DNA of 32,425 nt, from contig CAJVGD010000026.1 of NCBI GenBank assembly GCA_910890315.1, positions 1 through 32,425 of the forward strand, read 5' to 3'. The notes below the pieces were generated by a model. That model ran no database searches, was not told the origin of the DNA, and was given only the letters and a program-made list of their open reading frames with translations. The position numbers were made by a program, and so were the translations under genes. The number at the start of each line of letters is the position of its first letter. Position 1 is the first letter of the stretch. The stretch comes from Serendipita indica DSM 11827. Lineage: Eukaryota > Basidiomycota > Agaricomycetes > Sebacinales > Serendipitaceae. Below, one piece after another: positions 10,264 through 20,652 of this stretch.

Positions 10264-12556
10264 TTATGACTTGTCCGAAAGCGGGCGAAGAAGAATGGGC
10301 AATTGAGGCCCATCCTCCTTTCTTGCTTTCAATACAGGACGAGTGACAACCCTTTGTAGTGTGATGAGCCCAATCTCCTTTGATAAACGTGATACGCACA
10401 TTTCTCGTCCCATAAGTTCGTCTGGCTGAACCGCGACGTTAATCTCAAACGAGCGAAGGAGATAGAGAAGGAGAATTTTCATCCTGTAAAGTCAAATTAG
10501 ATGTGTATGAAAAATGCTGTGCCAAGACATACTCCAAGACGGCGAACCGGAATCCTATGCAAGACCGAGGACCAGCACCAAAGGTGAGGAGATTCGCCCA
10601 TAGGGCAGGTGTCGCTTTAACCGCTGGTGGAAGATCCCCGAGCCACCTGTCTGGACTATAGGACGTAAGCGACTGAGAGCTTAAGTAAAGCGCAGACATA
10701 CTTGAATTTATCTGCGTCCTCTCCCCACGTCTCTTTCAATTGATTGATCAGTTTGATGGGAATAAGAATGTGATCGCCCTTTTTGATACTGTAACACGTT
10801 TTCGTCAGCTTTTTCCCTTCGGTTCGGTTCGGACTTACTAGAGGTAAGCATGCTGTTGACCCCTTTTGTCGATAAACGGACGCTCTAACGGAAGGACATC
10901 ATCTTCGACTGCAACTCGAGAGAAGACGTCGATAGGCGGGTGGAAACGAAGCATCTCCCGCACGACAGCTTCCAGGTATGGTAAAGCATTGAGGGCATCG
11001 ACGGTGACCGGAGTATCTCTGTTGGGAATGCTACTAGAAGCTCTTCGCGTAGGCGCATTTGTATATCTGGATGCAATGCAAGCTCTTGAAGTCCCCATGC
11101 AGTACCAGTTGCTGTGGTATCATGGCCTAGAAAGGCTTTAGACGAGACCAACAACAAGATTATGTCACTTACCTGCTATGAGGAACGTAGGTATCTGGTC
11201 GAGCATGCAATTGACACTGAGCCGCTGCTCTGGGGGAATCGTGGTCGACTTGTTTGACTTGATCATCAAAGAGAGTAGATCCCTATCACTGACGTCTGAC
11301 GACTACTCAGACTTTGAAGCACGAAACTAAACGAGGACTCACTAGATACGCTCTCCTCATATGCTAGAGAATTCTTCTCGGACGGCATCTCCTGCATCCT
11401 GTCACCAATCAGCCTAAGGCCAATTCGGCGCAGGAGCGTTCGTGTCCACCGAGACTCCCGAGCAATATAGTCAAAGAATATGATACGAAAAGGCGGGAGA
11501 GAAATCTTGAGCGCCATGACGATGGGAAACTTTTTAGGCGAGTTGAGACGGTGAAGACTCGCCGCAAGTTCGTTCCCACTCTCGCCTTTTCGAAGGGTAT
11601 CAAAGTCGTAGTTGAAGCCGGCTAGGCCGATGATATCAATTGTTGCTCGAGAAAGCCAGTGGAGGATGTCGACTCTGATAAACTCCTGGCCGATTGTAAT
11701 TTGCTGTTGAAGAATGTCCCGAAGCTAGCAGACAATAAGTATACCTGATTTAGATGATCAAATCCATACCTCGGCGGCCTTTCTTTGGAAGGATGGAAAG
11801 ATGTCTTTCAAATGTCCGCTGCTAAAGGCGGGATTCTGAAAGACCGTGAGATACTTAGGAATGAATTAATTTCAGCGAGTTTCTTACCATTACTCTACGT
11901 TGAATACGGTGATCGTTTCCTGCCAATGTTTGTTGGGATTGGGTGCTGACTATGACGACGTACCTTCTACGAGCACAAGACCTGAGGGAACCGGATAAGT
12001 CTTGGAATTTCCAGTATTTTGGTCAACCCACCATCTCCTATAACAAACGAAAGCTGGTAGCGAGCAGCTTCGGGTTTGTGATACTTGTTCGTATTGGTCA
12101 AGATGTAGCCTATTGCCTTGTTATCTGTAGTAATGCACCTCTGATCCTAAAAGGATGACCGTTAGGGGATCACTTGTGATGCTAAATTGTTTCGCTCACC
12201 CCGAGGACCGTGTTGATAGTAAATATTGGGCCGAACTCTTCATACCACTGTGAAATCGACAAGAAGAGTCTTCCATTGATCATTTGGGGAATATGTCCGA
12301 ACAGGAAACCAAACAGAGGTGAAGAATTTGGTGGGCCTGGGATAATTTTGAGGTTGGAGAACCACGGCCGGGTAACCCATCGCAGGCTTCGATAGAAAGC
12401 ATAGAGTACAGAGACTCCTAACGCGGCGACAGGTATGCCTATGTCATCTAGTTTTGACTGGGTGACGATGGACGGAAGTCTCAGCATTCGGTCGACGAGG
12501 GAGAGTCCAAGTTTGGGTGCGGCCGGGATCGGCGGGCCTCGAGCAACCGAGTCCAC
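10264..12556 (-). CDS. Cytochrome P450, second family (SCIGFRFA heme loop)
   Basis: Minus strand from the ATG at 12556 to TAA at 10264-10266, with ten or more introns. The first exon (12556-12200) has an N-terminal anchor ([17 protein letters not shown]), hinge [10 protein letters not shown], and [12 protein letters not shown]. Next exons give [45 protein letters not shown], the I-helix [16 protein letters not shown] split by an intron, [16 protein letters not shown] (ExxR), KFN|PDRWLGD, and heme loop [22 protein letters not shown]. These are all hallmarks of a full-length microsomal P450. It is not a close relative of the tandem P450s; the HRxQRR C-helix and SCIGFRFA loop are of the CYP3/CYP4-like kind seen in many agaricomycete families. 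One base seems missing near 11035, between REELL and [11 protein letters not shown]. The substrate is unknown. Confidence 0.8.
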
Positions 12557-13360
12557 CGAGTACGCGCAATCTATGGCAGCAAAGCATTATTGCCCATGTT
12601 GTCCACCTCGAATGACTATGCCGATAACCACGGTCAATCACAGTACGATAACTCTGCCACTTGGTCTCGTCCATGACGTGCCAGAGCAGTCAACGAGACC
12701 AGGCCGTCGTGACTCTGGGCTCAGTTTCATAAATGGCGGTCAAATAGACTTATTTAACCTTCGATCTGCGACAAGCGTACGCCCGACGTGTACCCTGTCG
12801 CTTTTGTGAAGATCTGGGTCGTTGGAATCCTTCGTTCATTGATACTAAGAATTTAGTATCCCATTTATCTTCTTTGGAGTCTCGGTTGCAGACTCTCGTT
12901 CACCCACGCTTTACCTATTAAGCGATAGGACCGTCTGATAGAAATGAGCAGCTCAGACAACGCCCCGACTAATCGATTCTGAAGAAGAAGCTATAAATGA
13001 AACATGGAGCTTCATCGCCTTGCCATCCAAAAAGGCTATTTACCCATGTTCACGAGCCTCGGTTCCTTGGTCGTGGTATCAATGGGGTCGACGCCGCAAA
13101 GCCAGGTGCCCTAATTCCTCACCCGAGGTAAGTACGCTTATCTGAGTCGCTACCCTCTTCAAACCCTAGACTATTGGTGACCTTCCCTCTCTTCTTGTTC
13201 GCCAACACGACTCTGACAGCACGACTGTTTCAATAGATCCACGATCGTTGAATATTATAATCGTTAGCTTCAGAGAGGACCAGAACCGCAACTGTCCGAA
13301 AGGTAGCAGGACCTGGGCAAAAGCGTCACTTTAGCATATAGATTTCGGGTCGAAGACAAA
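12557..13360. other. Divergent intergenic region, P450 (-) and DUF6533-like gene (+)
   Basis: About 800 bases without a supported gene between two genes that read away from each other, so it should hold both promoters. A short perfect palindrome with a four-base loop lies at 12841-12860 (GATACTAA/TTAGTATC). The open frame 12435-12809 overlaps the first P450 exon on the other strand and looks like a shadow. Confidence 0.45.
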
Positions 13361-14914
13361 GTGAAGAGTGAGATAGTAGTAGACCTTGCAACACTACAAG
13401 GAGAAGCAGACTTCTTTGGCTTCCAAACGCTCGCCTCGTTTCGCGGTTTGTCGGGTTCAGTACGGACAACCCGCGCAGTGAGCTATGCTGCGTTAGCTTT
13501 AATGGCGTACGAAATGATTATTACATTACCAAAAGATGTAAGCTCATCCAATCTTCGTTTACCTTAGGAGCTAAACATCCTTGGATGCGCTTCAGGTCGA
13601 GTTTATGCGGAGATCGCGCATCAGGGTCATTAAACTCGCCTAATTCATCAAAAATACGTTCCAGCCTTGGTTATTATTGGGAATACCTATGGTATGCTAC
13701 GCAGCCTCATGGATAGTGGTATGGCTGACGGCGCACAAGTGATGAGTGGTAGTGTCCATGGGTTGACTAGTCACGTAAGTCCTCTTAGTGCATGTGAACA
13801 AGGTGCTGACAGGTGCTCAGATGTAGGCTCCACCGCCAACGCAATGCTCGTCTCATTTATTCATAGATGTCAAGTCTGGTTCTCGCTCGCGCCTCGTACT
13901 TCAGTTCCTCTGTATCACAATGGTTTCTTTCATTATCTCATTACGGTGTGTCGTTTCTCCCCGCTCACCTTGGCTGAGGTATTGAGGGTAGGCTCTGGGC
14001 GTGGTACGAGCTGTCCAACAGGTTGCTGTATTTTATGTTGGCAATCTGGTTTGCTTCTTTGTGTGCGTCTTTTGGGTTAATTGTCGAGTCGATGTGGGCA
14101 CATTCCGAAAGTAAGTACTACTTCAAACAAGGGGAGAATTAATCCTCTTCAGACCTCATGTGCGAAGTTTCTTTCAATGTCTTTCTCACTGTATCTCCAA
14201 CATTTGGGTCCAATGGATCCCGCCGACAGTCGAGCATGACTATACTTCCTCATCCTGTTCGTTAGCGCAATGGGAACTCCATGGTACTTGCATATTTCTC
14301 TACTCTATATGACTTACAATCGTCTAGGGAGGCACGTAAACTGGCTATGGCGATCCCGTACCGGGACGGGATCACATTCTATGCAGGGACGTTCTCGATC
14401 ACGTTGGCTGTGCTCGCGACATGGCATTTTGCAAGCCGCGTATATATAGGAGTGACAGTCTACGCACCATGGATCGCGTTCCAGATTGCGATTTCGTGGA
14501 TTCTGCTAGATTTCCGAACGTCACAAGTGTTTGAGAGGGCGTCACATCAACGTCAAGCTCACATCCAGTACGTACAAATAAAAACAACAGAGTGCTCCAC
14601 CAGTAACTGGACGCCGTCCGATGGGCCACATTCCTCCAAGAGCGAGGGCTCAACTGGACGAAACAACGAACCGAATGCCAAATGTGATCGAATTACAATC
14701 GCATGCCGATTACCCACTACATGTGGTACATTCGCAGAAGCGCGCTAACTGCGGGTACAGTATGGCCGGTGTCATCGCTCCGCGTGAGCGAGAATCGCAA
14801 CAAGGCGCATCGACACAGCTTATTTATACCTCTGATAGTAGAGATGCGGGACATAAGGCGCCTATTTCTTCGGGCCTGTCTGCCTGGTTGAAGAGACCGA
14901 GTCAGTATGGATGA
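13361..14914 (+). CDS. DUF6533-type multi-pass membrane protein
   Basis: The first exon (from ATG 13361) has TTRAVSYAALALMAYEMIITLPKD|VEFMRRSR, split by an intron with gtaagc donor. This fits the opening of fungal DUF6533 domains (a helix ending YDxLLTLxxE, then a basic WxxR stretch). Later hydrophobic segments are PALVIIGNTYGMLR, RLLYFMLAIWFASLCASFG (about 14020-14085), then REARKLAMAIPYRDG and FSITLAVLATWHFASRVYIG. VYAPWIAFQIAISWILLDFR follows. The YRDG-helix-APW-helix-LDFR order is the usual end of this family. The hydrophilic C-terminus ends at a TGA just after 14911. Exon joints are only partly resolved: a base seems missing near 13643 (before LIHQKYVPALV), and the joint near 14570 lacks a good intron. 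The family is common in Agaricomycetes and of unknown function; the seven-helix look suggests a plasma-membrane sensor, which is inference. Confidence 0.6.
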
Positions 14915-15275
14915 ACATGGTGGTTCACGTCGTCGCTCAATACCGGTGGAAGAGATAATGACTTGTATGTGGATGTGTATCCGGACGTTGACGAAAGGGA
15001 ATCTAGCGAGAATGTAGGTGGGTTGAGGGAAACGCGATTAGGTCGGTACGACGGATGGCTCTGATCAATGAAACCTGTGTATCGTTACTTTCCCGTGTTT
15101 ACTCTCGTTTCCATTGGAGGTGTCAGGAGCAGCCGCGTTCTCGATTTTCGTTGCGAAGGTTGTCGGCGAGATATAATTAGGTGATTTAGCGAATCAGCAT
15201 AAATAGAATGCCGGTTGGAATCCGTCACTTCGAGGTGCGGACGGCGCATGGCTAATTGTGGATCGTCGTCGTCGG
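14915..15275. other. Upstream region of small-protein gene A
   Basis: No gene. It holds the 3' end of the membrane-protein gene and the distal promoter of gene A. AATCCGTCACTTCGAGG at about 15219 resembles GGAGTCCGTC, which lies 25-50 bases upstream of the TATA boxes of genes B and E. Confidence 0.4.
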
Positions 15276-15283
15276 TATAAATA
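15276..15283 (+). promoter_or_regulatory. TATA box of gene A
   Basis: TATAAATA followed by GTCGGCCATCG, 89 bases before the ATG. The same TATAA(A/G)TAGTCG(G/A)CCA block precedes genes B and E. Confidence 0.65.
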
Positions 15284-15364
15284 GTCGGCCATCGTGGGTC
15301 CAATGAGACCTTATCTCTTCGACCTCTCTTCTTCGACACTCGTCTCCGTTCCTCGTTATCGACT

Positions 15365-15844
15365 ATGCTTCAGCAGCAGCAGACTATCGATCAGGGTACG
15401 TAGCTTGCTTCTCCCCAACTACGACTTGGACCCTGACGGCTCGTCCTAAATGCAGCGCAAGCCAACACCAGCGTCGATATCAGCGCGAAGAATGTCGTAT
15501 CCCAGCAACCAGGCGCAAAATCTATGTCGCTTTCGGGAGAGGACAATAACCCCATGCGTCTTCGCGGTGGAGATGGCCATCACCCCGTTGTCGCATGTCT
15601 CTGCATATGCTGTATCTGTGAGTAATACAATCTGCCCTCAAACTGGGATTCTATCCCCCGAAGAGGGAGTAGTGTCCTTCGTCTGAACGCTGGTTTCCTG
15701 GAATGATGGGTATTGACTGTGTCGATCAGGCTGTGGATTGGAGGAGCTTTGCTGCCTAGAGGCGATCGATGACTGCTTCGCAATGTGTAAGTGGGTCTAG
15801 CGCTCAGATAAACGTGATGACTTACGCACCCATTAGGTTGCTAG
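15365..15844 (+). CDS. Small RLRGG/cysteine-tail protein, copy A (85 aa)
   Basis: Exons 15365-15395, 15456-15617, 15730-15786 and 15837-15844 join in frame to an 85-residue protein. It starts MLQQQQTIDQAQ, has the family core VVSQQPGAKSMSLSGED then NNPMRLRGG (about residues 41-49), and a tail rich in cysteine (CLCICCICC, ELCCLEAIDDCFAMCC). There is no signal peptide. The soluble Gln-rich head and Cys-packed C-terminus resemble CYSTM-like proteins, thought to attach to membranes through the tail; that likeness is inferred by eye. If the last donor is not used, the protein ends MCKWV at 15800 instead. It is the only whole member with this longer tail. Phase-1 introns after residue 10 and inside the Cys tail are at the same places in all copies, which shows common descent. 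Function unknown. Confidence 0.7.
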
Positions 15845-16313
15845 ATATACCATCAACGTTGCCCCGTAAATCATTCTTTATCATATCTGTTGAATCAAAC
15901 TCGTTTGAAATATTTGTTCTGGTTTTGAAGTGTTTCTTCTGTCGTCATTCTCCTAAATTCGGGATCTTCGCTCGGTAACTTTGTCGAACGCTTGTGAGCC
16001 TTGTACCGTATCAAGCGGGGAATAGTGGCACAAATGGTGTTATTGGATGCTTACTTGGGCGGTTACCTCCATTGATTGAAAGCTTTGCAACATAGAATTG
16101 CAATATAGTAGACAGTTCGCCAACCCGATGCGGAGATACAGAAGGCCCAGCCTAAACTCGATTATAACCGCTTCTAAAGAAGATAATCTAGTTGGCAGAC
16201 GGAGAAAGGTCTAATTCTAAGCCGGAGTACCCAGTCCTGCTTTCAATTGTGGCTGGTTTTCCAATCCTGCGCGATACTGTCAGTCCTTCATATCATAGTA
16301 TCAAGGCTGATGA
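15845..16313. other. Spacer downstream of gene A
   Basis: No gene seen. AT-rich with no strong repeats. The matching interval behind relic A' is only about 65-80 bases, so either about 400 bases were inserted here or lost there. Confidence 0.4.
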
Positions 16314-16628
16314 TCAATTTATTTTAAAAGTATACTGAGTAGAGAGCCTAGAAGCCGCTTGAACTTCGCTAGACTGGTGAGAATCCATTCGGTTAGCCAT
16401 TTGATGAATGATGATCAATACACCACACGGTTTGAGAATCAAGTATGCTACGAAAGCGTGCCATAACTCGTCTGCGGGGCGTCCTTCAGTAACAAAATCT
16501 ACCACGGGGGCGAAAGTAGGAGGACAAAGACCCAGAAATAAAAGTTCCCATCGTTTATCGTGATTATTTCGGATATAAACGATTCGATCATCTCTGTCGG
16601 CAGCCCGCACGGAGTCACTCGATTGCAA
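16314..16628 (-). CDS. Hypothetical minus-strand frame downstream of gene A
   Basis: An open frame of about 104 codons on the minus strand with no good ATG at its start, so at best an internal or last exon. It contains KRWELLFLGLCPP, DFVTEGRPADELWHAF and a hydrophobic run LILKPCGVLIIIHQ. I do not recognise it. A diverged copy lies at about 21235-21430 behind relic A', with two in-frame stops. The two stretches are duplicated DNA, so their likeness does not by itself prove coding. The frame could equally be unused sequence. Confidence 0.25.
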   Translation of the reverse strand: MQSSDSVRAADRDDRIVYIRNNHDKRWELLFLGLCPPTFAPVVDFVTEGRPADELWHAFVAYLILKPCGVLIIIHQMANRMDSHQSSEVQAASRLSTQYTFKIN

Positions 16629-16926
16629 GCTGGGTTGACATAATATTACAGCTCTAGGCTACTAAAGAACCGAGGGTGCCTTTCCATGCTGACACTGTAA
16701 CCACGGCTGCCCACCTGTTCCATCAACACTTAGAAGCCACTCTTTTGTCAACTCAGTCGCAATATGCTGGGGGTGGTGACATCGAACATACTGGCCATGG
16801 TTGCTTCGGCAAGCACGACGCACGCTTCAACGTCCCACAACAGATATCCTATTCATGAAGGACTCTCCTACAAATAAGCAAAGATATCCTGTTTGACTGC
16901 ACACAGTTCAACGAAGCGGGACAACA
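16629..16926. other. Spacer left of the inverted-repeat element
   Basis: No gene or repeat recognised; a 60-codon plus-strand frame (16676-16858) has no motif. Confidence 0.4.
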
Positions 16927-17140
16927 TACAGTGACCACATCAAGTGTTCACGCGTGTGCCACCCGTCACCCGCTTCCTAATTTGTGAGCGAACAGATAGC
17001 TATAAAATATTCATAAATTTAAGAAATGTATTTCAGCTTCTTATCTACTAAATCGTTGACTTTTAACCCAAATCATGCAAGTAAAGCGATCAGAAGAGAA
17101 TTTCTACGAAAATCACTGCAAATGAACATTTCTGTGCCGT
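16927..17140 (+). repeat. Left terminal inverted repeat
   Basis: It pairs with the reverse complement of 18226-18438. By eye most positions match, with a few short indels. It begins (TA)CAGTGACCACATC. Confidence 0.7.
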
Positions 17141-18225
17141 TGCTTACTTGACCAAGCTCTTCTGCGCACCAAAAGCAGCCTGTTTCCCCGCGGATGTGCT
17201 CCGAGTAAGCTTCTTGTAATAGTTCTTTAGTAGATTGTTCCACTCCACCTAAGTTTCGGACCTTGGCTTGTCTATGATCAACAGTAGGTCCCAGAAGCGT
17301 TGAGGGATCCTCACGGTGGTGTTTCGTGGGATTGAGGTTGAGGGTTGGGCAGGGCAGCTTCATTCTGAGATTACTTTGAGCCCGAACAAGGTCTGTGACG
17401 AGGTTGGAGGTATGCTTGGGTATAATTCTTACTATAGAAGGAAATTAAGGCAGAGAATGCCAAGCCTGGCCGCAGAATGTGCCAATTTCTGGTGGATTAG
17501 GGTGGTAGACTGATAATGATTCATAACATCCTCGATCTTTACCATTATACCAAGACATACACCACGTGTGTACCCTTTAATCATGATGCTGCTGCCGCTG
17601 CCTTTGACTCTTTCCCTGACCTTGCATGGCACATGAGGTGCGTTCTTGATCCCCCATGCCCGCTTGCTCCTATCCAAGTCAAAATGCATAATGAAGGTCT
17701 TTTGGAAAAATTCAACGTATTCCCAGTTCTTAGAGGTCTATTCGTAGGACTGCTTCCTGCAATTAAGATGGGAGAGCTGCGCAAGCCTCAGAGAAGCGGC
17801 ATTTTGGACTTGGTGCGGGCCACAGATACTTTATAGACAGTTTCATTACAAACTTTAAATGTTATTACTTTGAAATTAGCAGCTCTATGCAGTTCACAAG
17901 TCGTCACAGTCTTGCTTGAGATTCCGGTGTGTTACTATCAGGCCTTTAAGCGGGTTTGGCGCGCTCGCTTTGAGATATTGACTCTCTTTGTAACTATTCC
18001 CATTATCTGGATTAGTATGGCGAGAGATTTACTGGCGTCATGCACCCAATGGTGCACTTGTAGCACTATAGCGGTTTGAGCCCTCTGACCAGTTGAGAGC
18101 ATCTGCAGCATCAATTAACACGTCCAGATAGTTTTAATGGTCTTTAAATATGATTTTATTACTCATTTCAATCTAGCCTGGTGTTTAGTTGCTCAAGATC
18201 AATCTCGAGACGGAGGTCGAGCGAT

Positions 18226-18438
18226 CTGCACAGTAATGTTCATTTGGAGTGATTTTCGTAGAAATTCTTTTCTGACTGCTTCAGTCTCTTATTTCGCCCT
18301 CAAATTCAATCAATTTGTAGATAAGAAGCCAATCTACATTTCTTAAATTCATCGAGACTTTACATGTATTCGTTAGCCTACAAATGGTGAAATGGGTGGC
18401 GGGTGGCACATGTGTGAACACTTGATGTGGTCACTGTA
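18226..18438 (-). repeat. Right terminal inverted repeat
   Basis: Reverse complement of the left arm, ending GATGTGGTCACTG(TA). The inner end is near CACAGTAATGTTCATTTGGAG. Confidence 0.7.
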
Positions 18439-18945
18439 CGAGGCTGCACCAGGTGGACACCTCGGACCACTGAGAAAATGTGCATAGCCGCGCCATTTCA
18501 CTCGGAGATTGTCCTGATTTAAGCAACCGAGTCAGACTCGACGTCCTCAAATTAACCAGCCCAGTGCCTAGCGTCAAGACCACCGCATTTGGGGACGCCA
18601 CTCCATCTCCACCGAATAACCCATTCTATCTTAACTAGTATCATACCGTTGACATCACACGAGGGACACGTGCATCACCTGCACGCCAGAGAGTACCCTA
18701 GGCCCGCTTACCAGTAGAACTCGAACAATGCCCCCAAGATTCCAGCTCGATTTCATGTATTACCTGTTAGCGAAAGCAAATTCAAATTCAAATTCTCTTT
18801 CCCTCTCTCTCCCACACACAATCTCTCTCTCCATGCTGGCACCGCTGGCACTGCCGACATCGGATTAAGACGCAAGAAATACAACTAGAGATATGATTAA
18901 GGAGGCGACCGGAGTCCGTCACATGAAATTATGGTTCGTGGCCAG
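18439..18945. other. Upstream region of gene B
   Basis: No gene. It contains three AAATTC hexamers (18778-18795), then a pyrimidine-rich tract (about 18795-18832). CATGCTGGCACCGCTGGCA follows at 18832-18850 and is nearly repeated upstream of gene E (about 21518). GGAGTCCGTC at 18911 is also shared with E (about 21639). These look like duplicated promoter parts. Confidence 0.5.
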
Positions 18946-18953
18946 TATAAGTA
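18946..18953 (+). promoter_or_regulatory. TATA box of gene B
   Basis: CAGTATAAGTAGTCGACCACTG, with TATAAGTA 77 bases before the ATG; nearly identical to the E promoter. Confidence 0.65.
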
Positions 18954-19022
18954 GTCGACCACTGTGCATCCAAGGATCAATATCTCTACCAACTTCTCCA
19001 CTTACCAACCCGGTCGCGACAG

Positions 19023-19535
19023 ATGTTCCTGCATAAGCAGCAGACTGAGCCAGGTGCGTTTCTTCTTTTCATTGATGACAATGGGATCTGATACATTGAC
19101 TTTAATATAGAACAGAGCAAGGACAGAAAAGACGTCGAAGTGCATGCAAGTCACGTGATATCCCGTCAACCAGGTCCAAAGTCGATGTCATTTTCTGAGC
19201 AGACGACCAGCCCCATGCGTCTACGTGGCGGCTGTTGCACTGTCTGTTGTGAGTAAACTTCCGTGCTGCTCAAGTTTCCCTGGACACCTCCGAGTAGCAA
19301 CGTTCGATCCAGAATGTTATGAGGGGCTCCAAAGAAAGGAGAAATTGAAGCATTTCCTCTCGGCTCTCCAAAAGGGGGGAAAGCAATGCTCTTAAGGGGC
19401 TGTCTCTTTGTTGAATCTTATTTCGTCCAGCTAGCTGCCAAGGAATACTGACTAGATCACTTATTAGGCTGCTGCCCTAATCCATTTGAGAAACTTTGCG
19501 ACTGTCTTTTTGACTGGCTACCTAAATGCAAATGA
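19023..19535 (+). CDS. Small RLRGG/cysteine-tail protein, copy B (78 aa)
   Basis: Exons 19023-19053, 19111-19248 and 19468-19535 join to 237 bases, 78 residues. The head is MFLHKQQTEPEQSKDRKDVE, the core HASHVISRQPGPKSMSF and SPMRLRGG. The tail is CCTVCCCCPNPFEKLCDCLF and then DWLPKCK. RLRGG is followed directly by CC. Intron 2 (19249-19467) is long for this genome at 219 bases. Phase-1 joints agree with the other copies. Closest relative is E, with shared QQT(I)EPE(Q/R)S, and the two promoters match over about 60 bases. No signal peptide. Function unknown. Confidence 0.75.
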
Positions 19536-20156
19536 TCCTGCTTGGGTAGGGTATGAACTCCCCCTCGACAGTCTGCGACTGGCTAGATGTGCAGCTGCCT
19601 CGCTCTGAAACTTGATAAAATAACGCTCAACTCAGATCTGACTTCTATTTGAATCTTGTAACAATGTCATGCCTTCCACGACCCATCCTAATATATATAG
19701 TATTTCCATTCGGGCACTCAGCCAGTTGTAAAGTACTCATAATTCACTAAAAGACGTAGTCTAATGGTTTCTGGGTGTGGGGGAAAGGCTTTCCATAAGC
19801 CAGACGGTAGCTTGAAGCATGATTTATCACAGATCCTCTAATACGTCCATTGTTTGGAGGTCAAGTGGTTCTGGGTCTAAATCTACATGATGAGTGACCA
19901 TTTATTGATTCTCATTTGCTTATTACAAGCATCTCTCCTGGATATCCTACCTAGAATCATTCCCTTCCTTGCTGGGCCGGCCACCCGTGCGAGTCAACAC
20001 CGGCCCATTCCAGAACTGGGCAACGCCGTACATGCCGGCCTTGATTACACTGCCAGTATAGAGCCTCGCCATAATCTGGCCTTTTGAGTTAAGAAGGCAT
20101 GAACCTGGACCAACTCGCGAGACGATTGAGGCTGACAGGACTTTCATAATCTGCCA
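19536..20156. other. Spacer between B and C, with C upstream module
   Basis: No supported gene. GAGTCAACACCGGCCCATTC followed by CAGAACTGGG at about 19992-20021 matches blocks upstream of E (GAGTCGACGCCAGCC, CCAGAACCAAG, from about 21477) and F (GAGTCAATACCAGCCC, CTAGAACCAAG, from about 22689). It lies about 165 bases before the TATA box. Open frames here (19887-20087 plus, 19947-20207 minus) look like shadows. Confidence 0.45.
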
Positions 20157-20164
20157 TATAAGAA
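20157..20164 (+). promoter_or_regulatory. TATA box of gene C
   Basis: TATAAGAAGTTGACCGCGG, 73 bases before the ATG; a weaker match to the family promoter. Confidence 0.5.
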
Positions 20165-20229
20165 GTTGACCGCGGTGCACTGAAGGTTTATTATCCTTAC
20201 TACTCAATATACTTGGACGTCTCCCACAT

Positions 20230-20652
20230 ATGCTTCCGCACAGGCAACAATTGGAGTCGGGTGGGCTTCGCTATTTCCCATTGACCATGACAAGACCTGA
20301 TGAGTTGTCTGTGATTCAGGGCAAATCAAAATCAGTATCGATGGTTACATGTACCCAAGTCACGTAGTGTCGTATCAGCCAGGCGCAAATATGACGATCT
20401 GTCAAGAGATAACACCTACACGTCTGCGTGGTGGAGGTGCATGCTTGCCTTTTCTCAAACTTTGCTGCTGTGAGTATTTCTGTGCATTTATTTGGTCCTT
20501 CAGAGGTTTAAGGAAGCTGTCTCGGGTGTGTGGAGATGTTGAGCTCAGATGTCTCCGTCCAGAGGTCCTCGTTTGCAGAATATTATTGACCATTTAAATC
20601 AGGCTGCATTTATTTGTGCTTGGAGACTTGGGAACTTTGCGATGATCCTTAG
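20230..20652 (+). CDS. Small RLRGG/cysteine-tail protein, copy C (76 aa)
   Basis: Exons 20230-20260, 20320-20469 and 20603-20652 join to 231 bases, 76 residues. Head MLPHRQQLESGQIKISIDGY, core PSHVVSYQPGANMTICQE, then TPTRLRGG, tail GACLPFLKLCCCCIYLC and LETWELCDDP. The KSMS of the core is replaced by NMTI and the M before RLRGG by T. The last six residues are acidic. Sister of F: exon 1, intron 2 and the 3' flank to about 20819 all align with F. No signal peptide, function unknown. Confidence 0.7.

Larger units (their letters stand above)
16927..18438. mobile_element. Tc1/mariner-like inverted-repeat element, probably non-autonomous
   Basis: The two ends are long imperfect inverted repeats of about 214 bases. 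Both begin TACAGTGACCACATCAAGTG and stay clearly alike inward, for example TGTGCCACCCG(T/C)CACCC, AATTTAAGAAATGTA, CTTCTTATCTAC and AATTTCTACGAAAATCACT. Outermost TA at each end followed by CAGTG fits Tc1/mariner-type transposons, which insert at TA and duplicate it. The 1.1-kb middle has no recognisable DDE/D transposase. It has a 106-codon plus-strand frame (17516-17836), a minus-strand frame (17073-17363, partly inside the left arm) and a hydrophobic plus-strand frame (17870-18079), none identified. It is either a non-autonomous element moved by a relative elsewhere, or one carrying foreign DNA. It sits between genes A and B, where the other duplicated block has none, so it probably inserted after the block duplication. 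Divergence between the arms suggests it is not very recent. Confidence 0.65.

Noticed and set aside
12435-12809. 124-codon plus-strand frame as a gene
   Set aside because: It is antisense to the P450 first exon, which has a clear membrane anchor and hinge; no motif of its own.
18778-18832. AAATTC hexamers and pyrimidine tract as a special element
   Set aside because: Short, imperfect and typical of fungal promoters; not present before the sister gene E.
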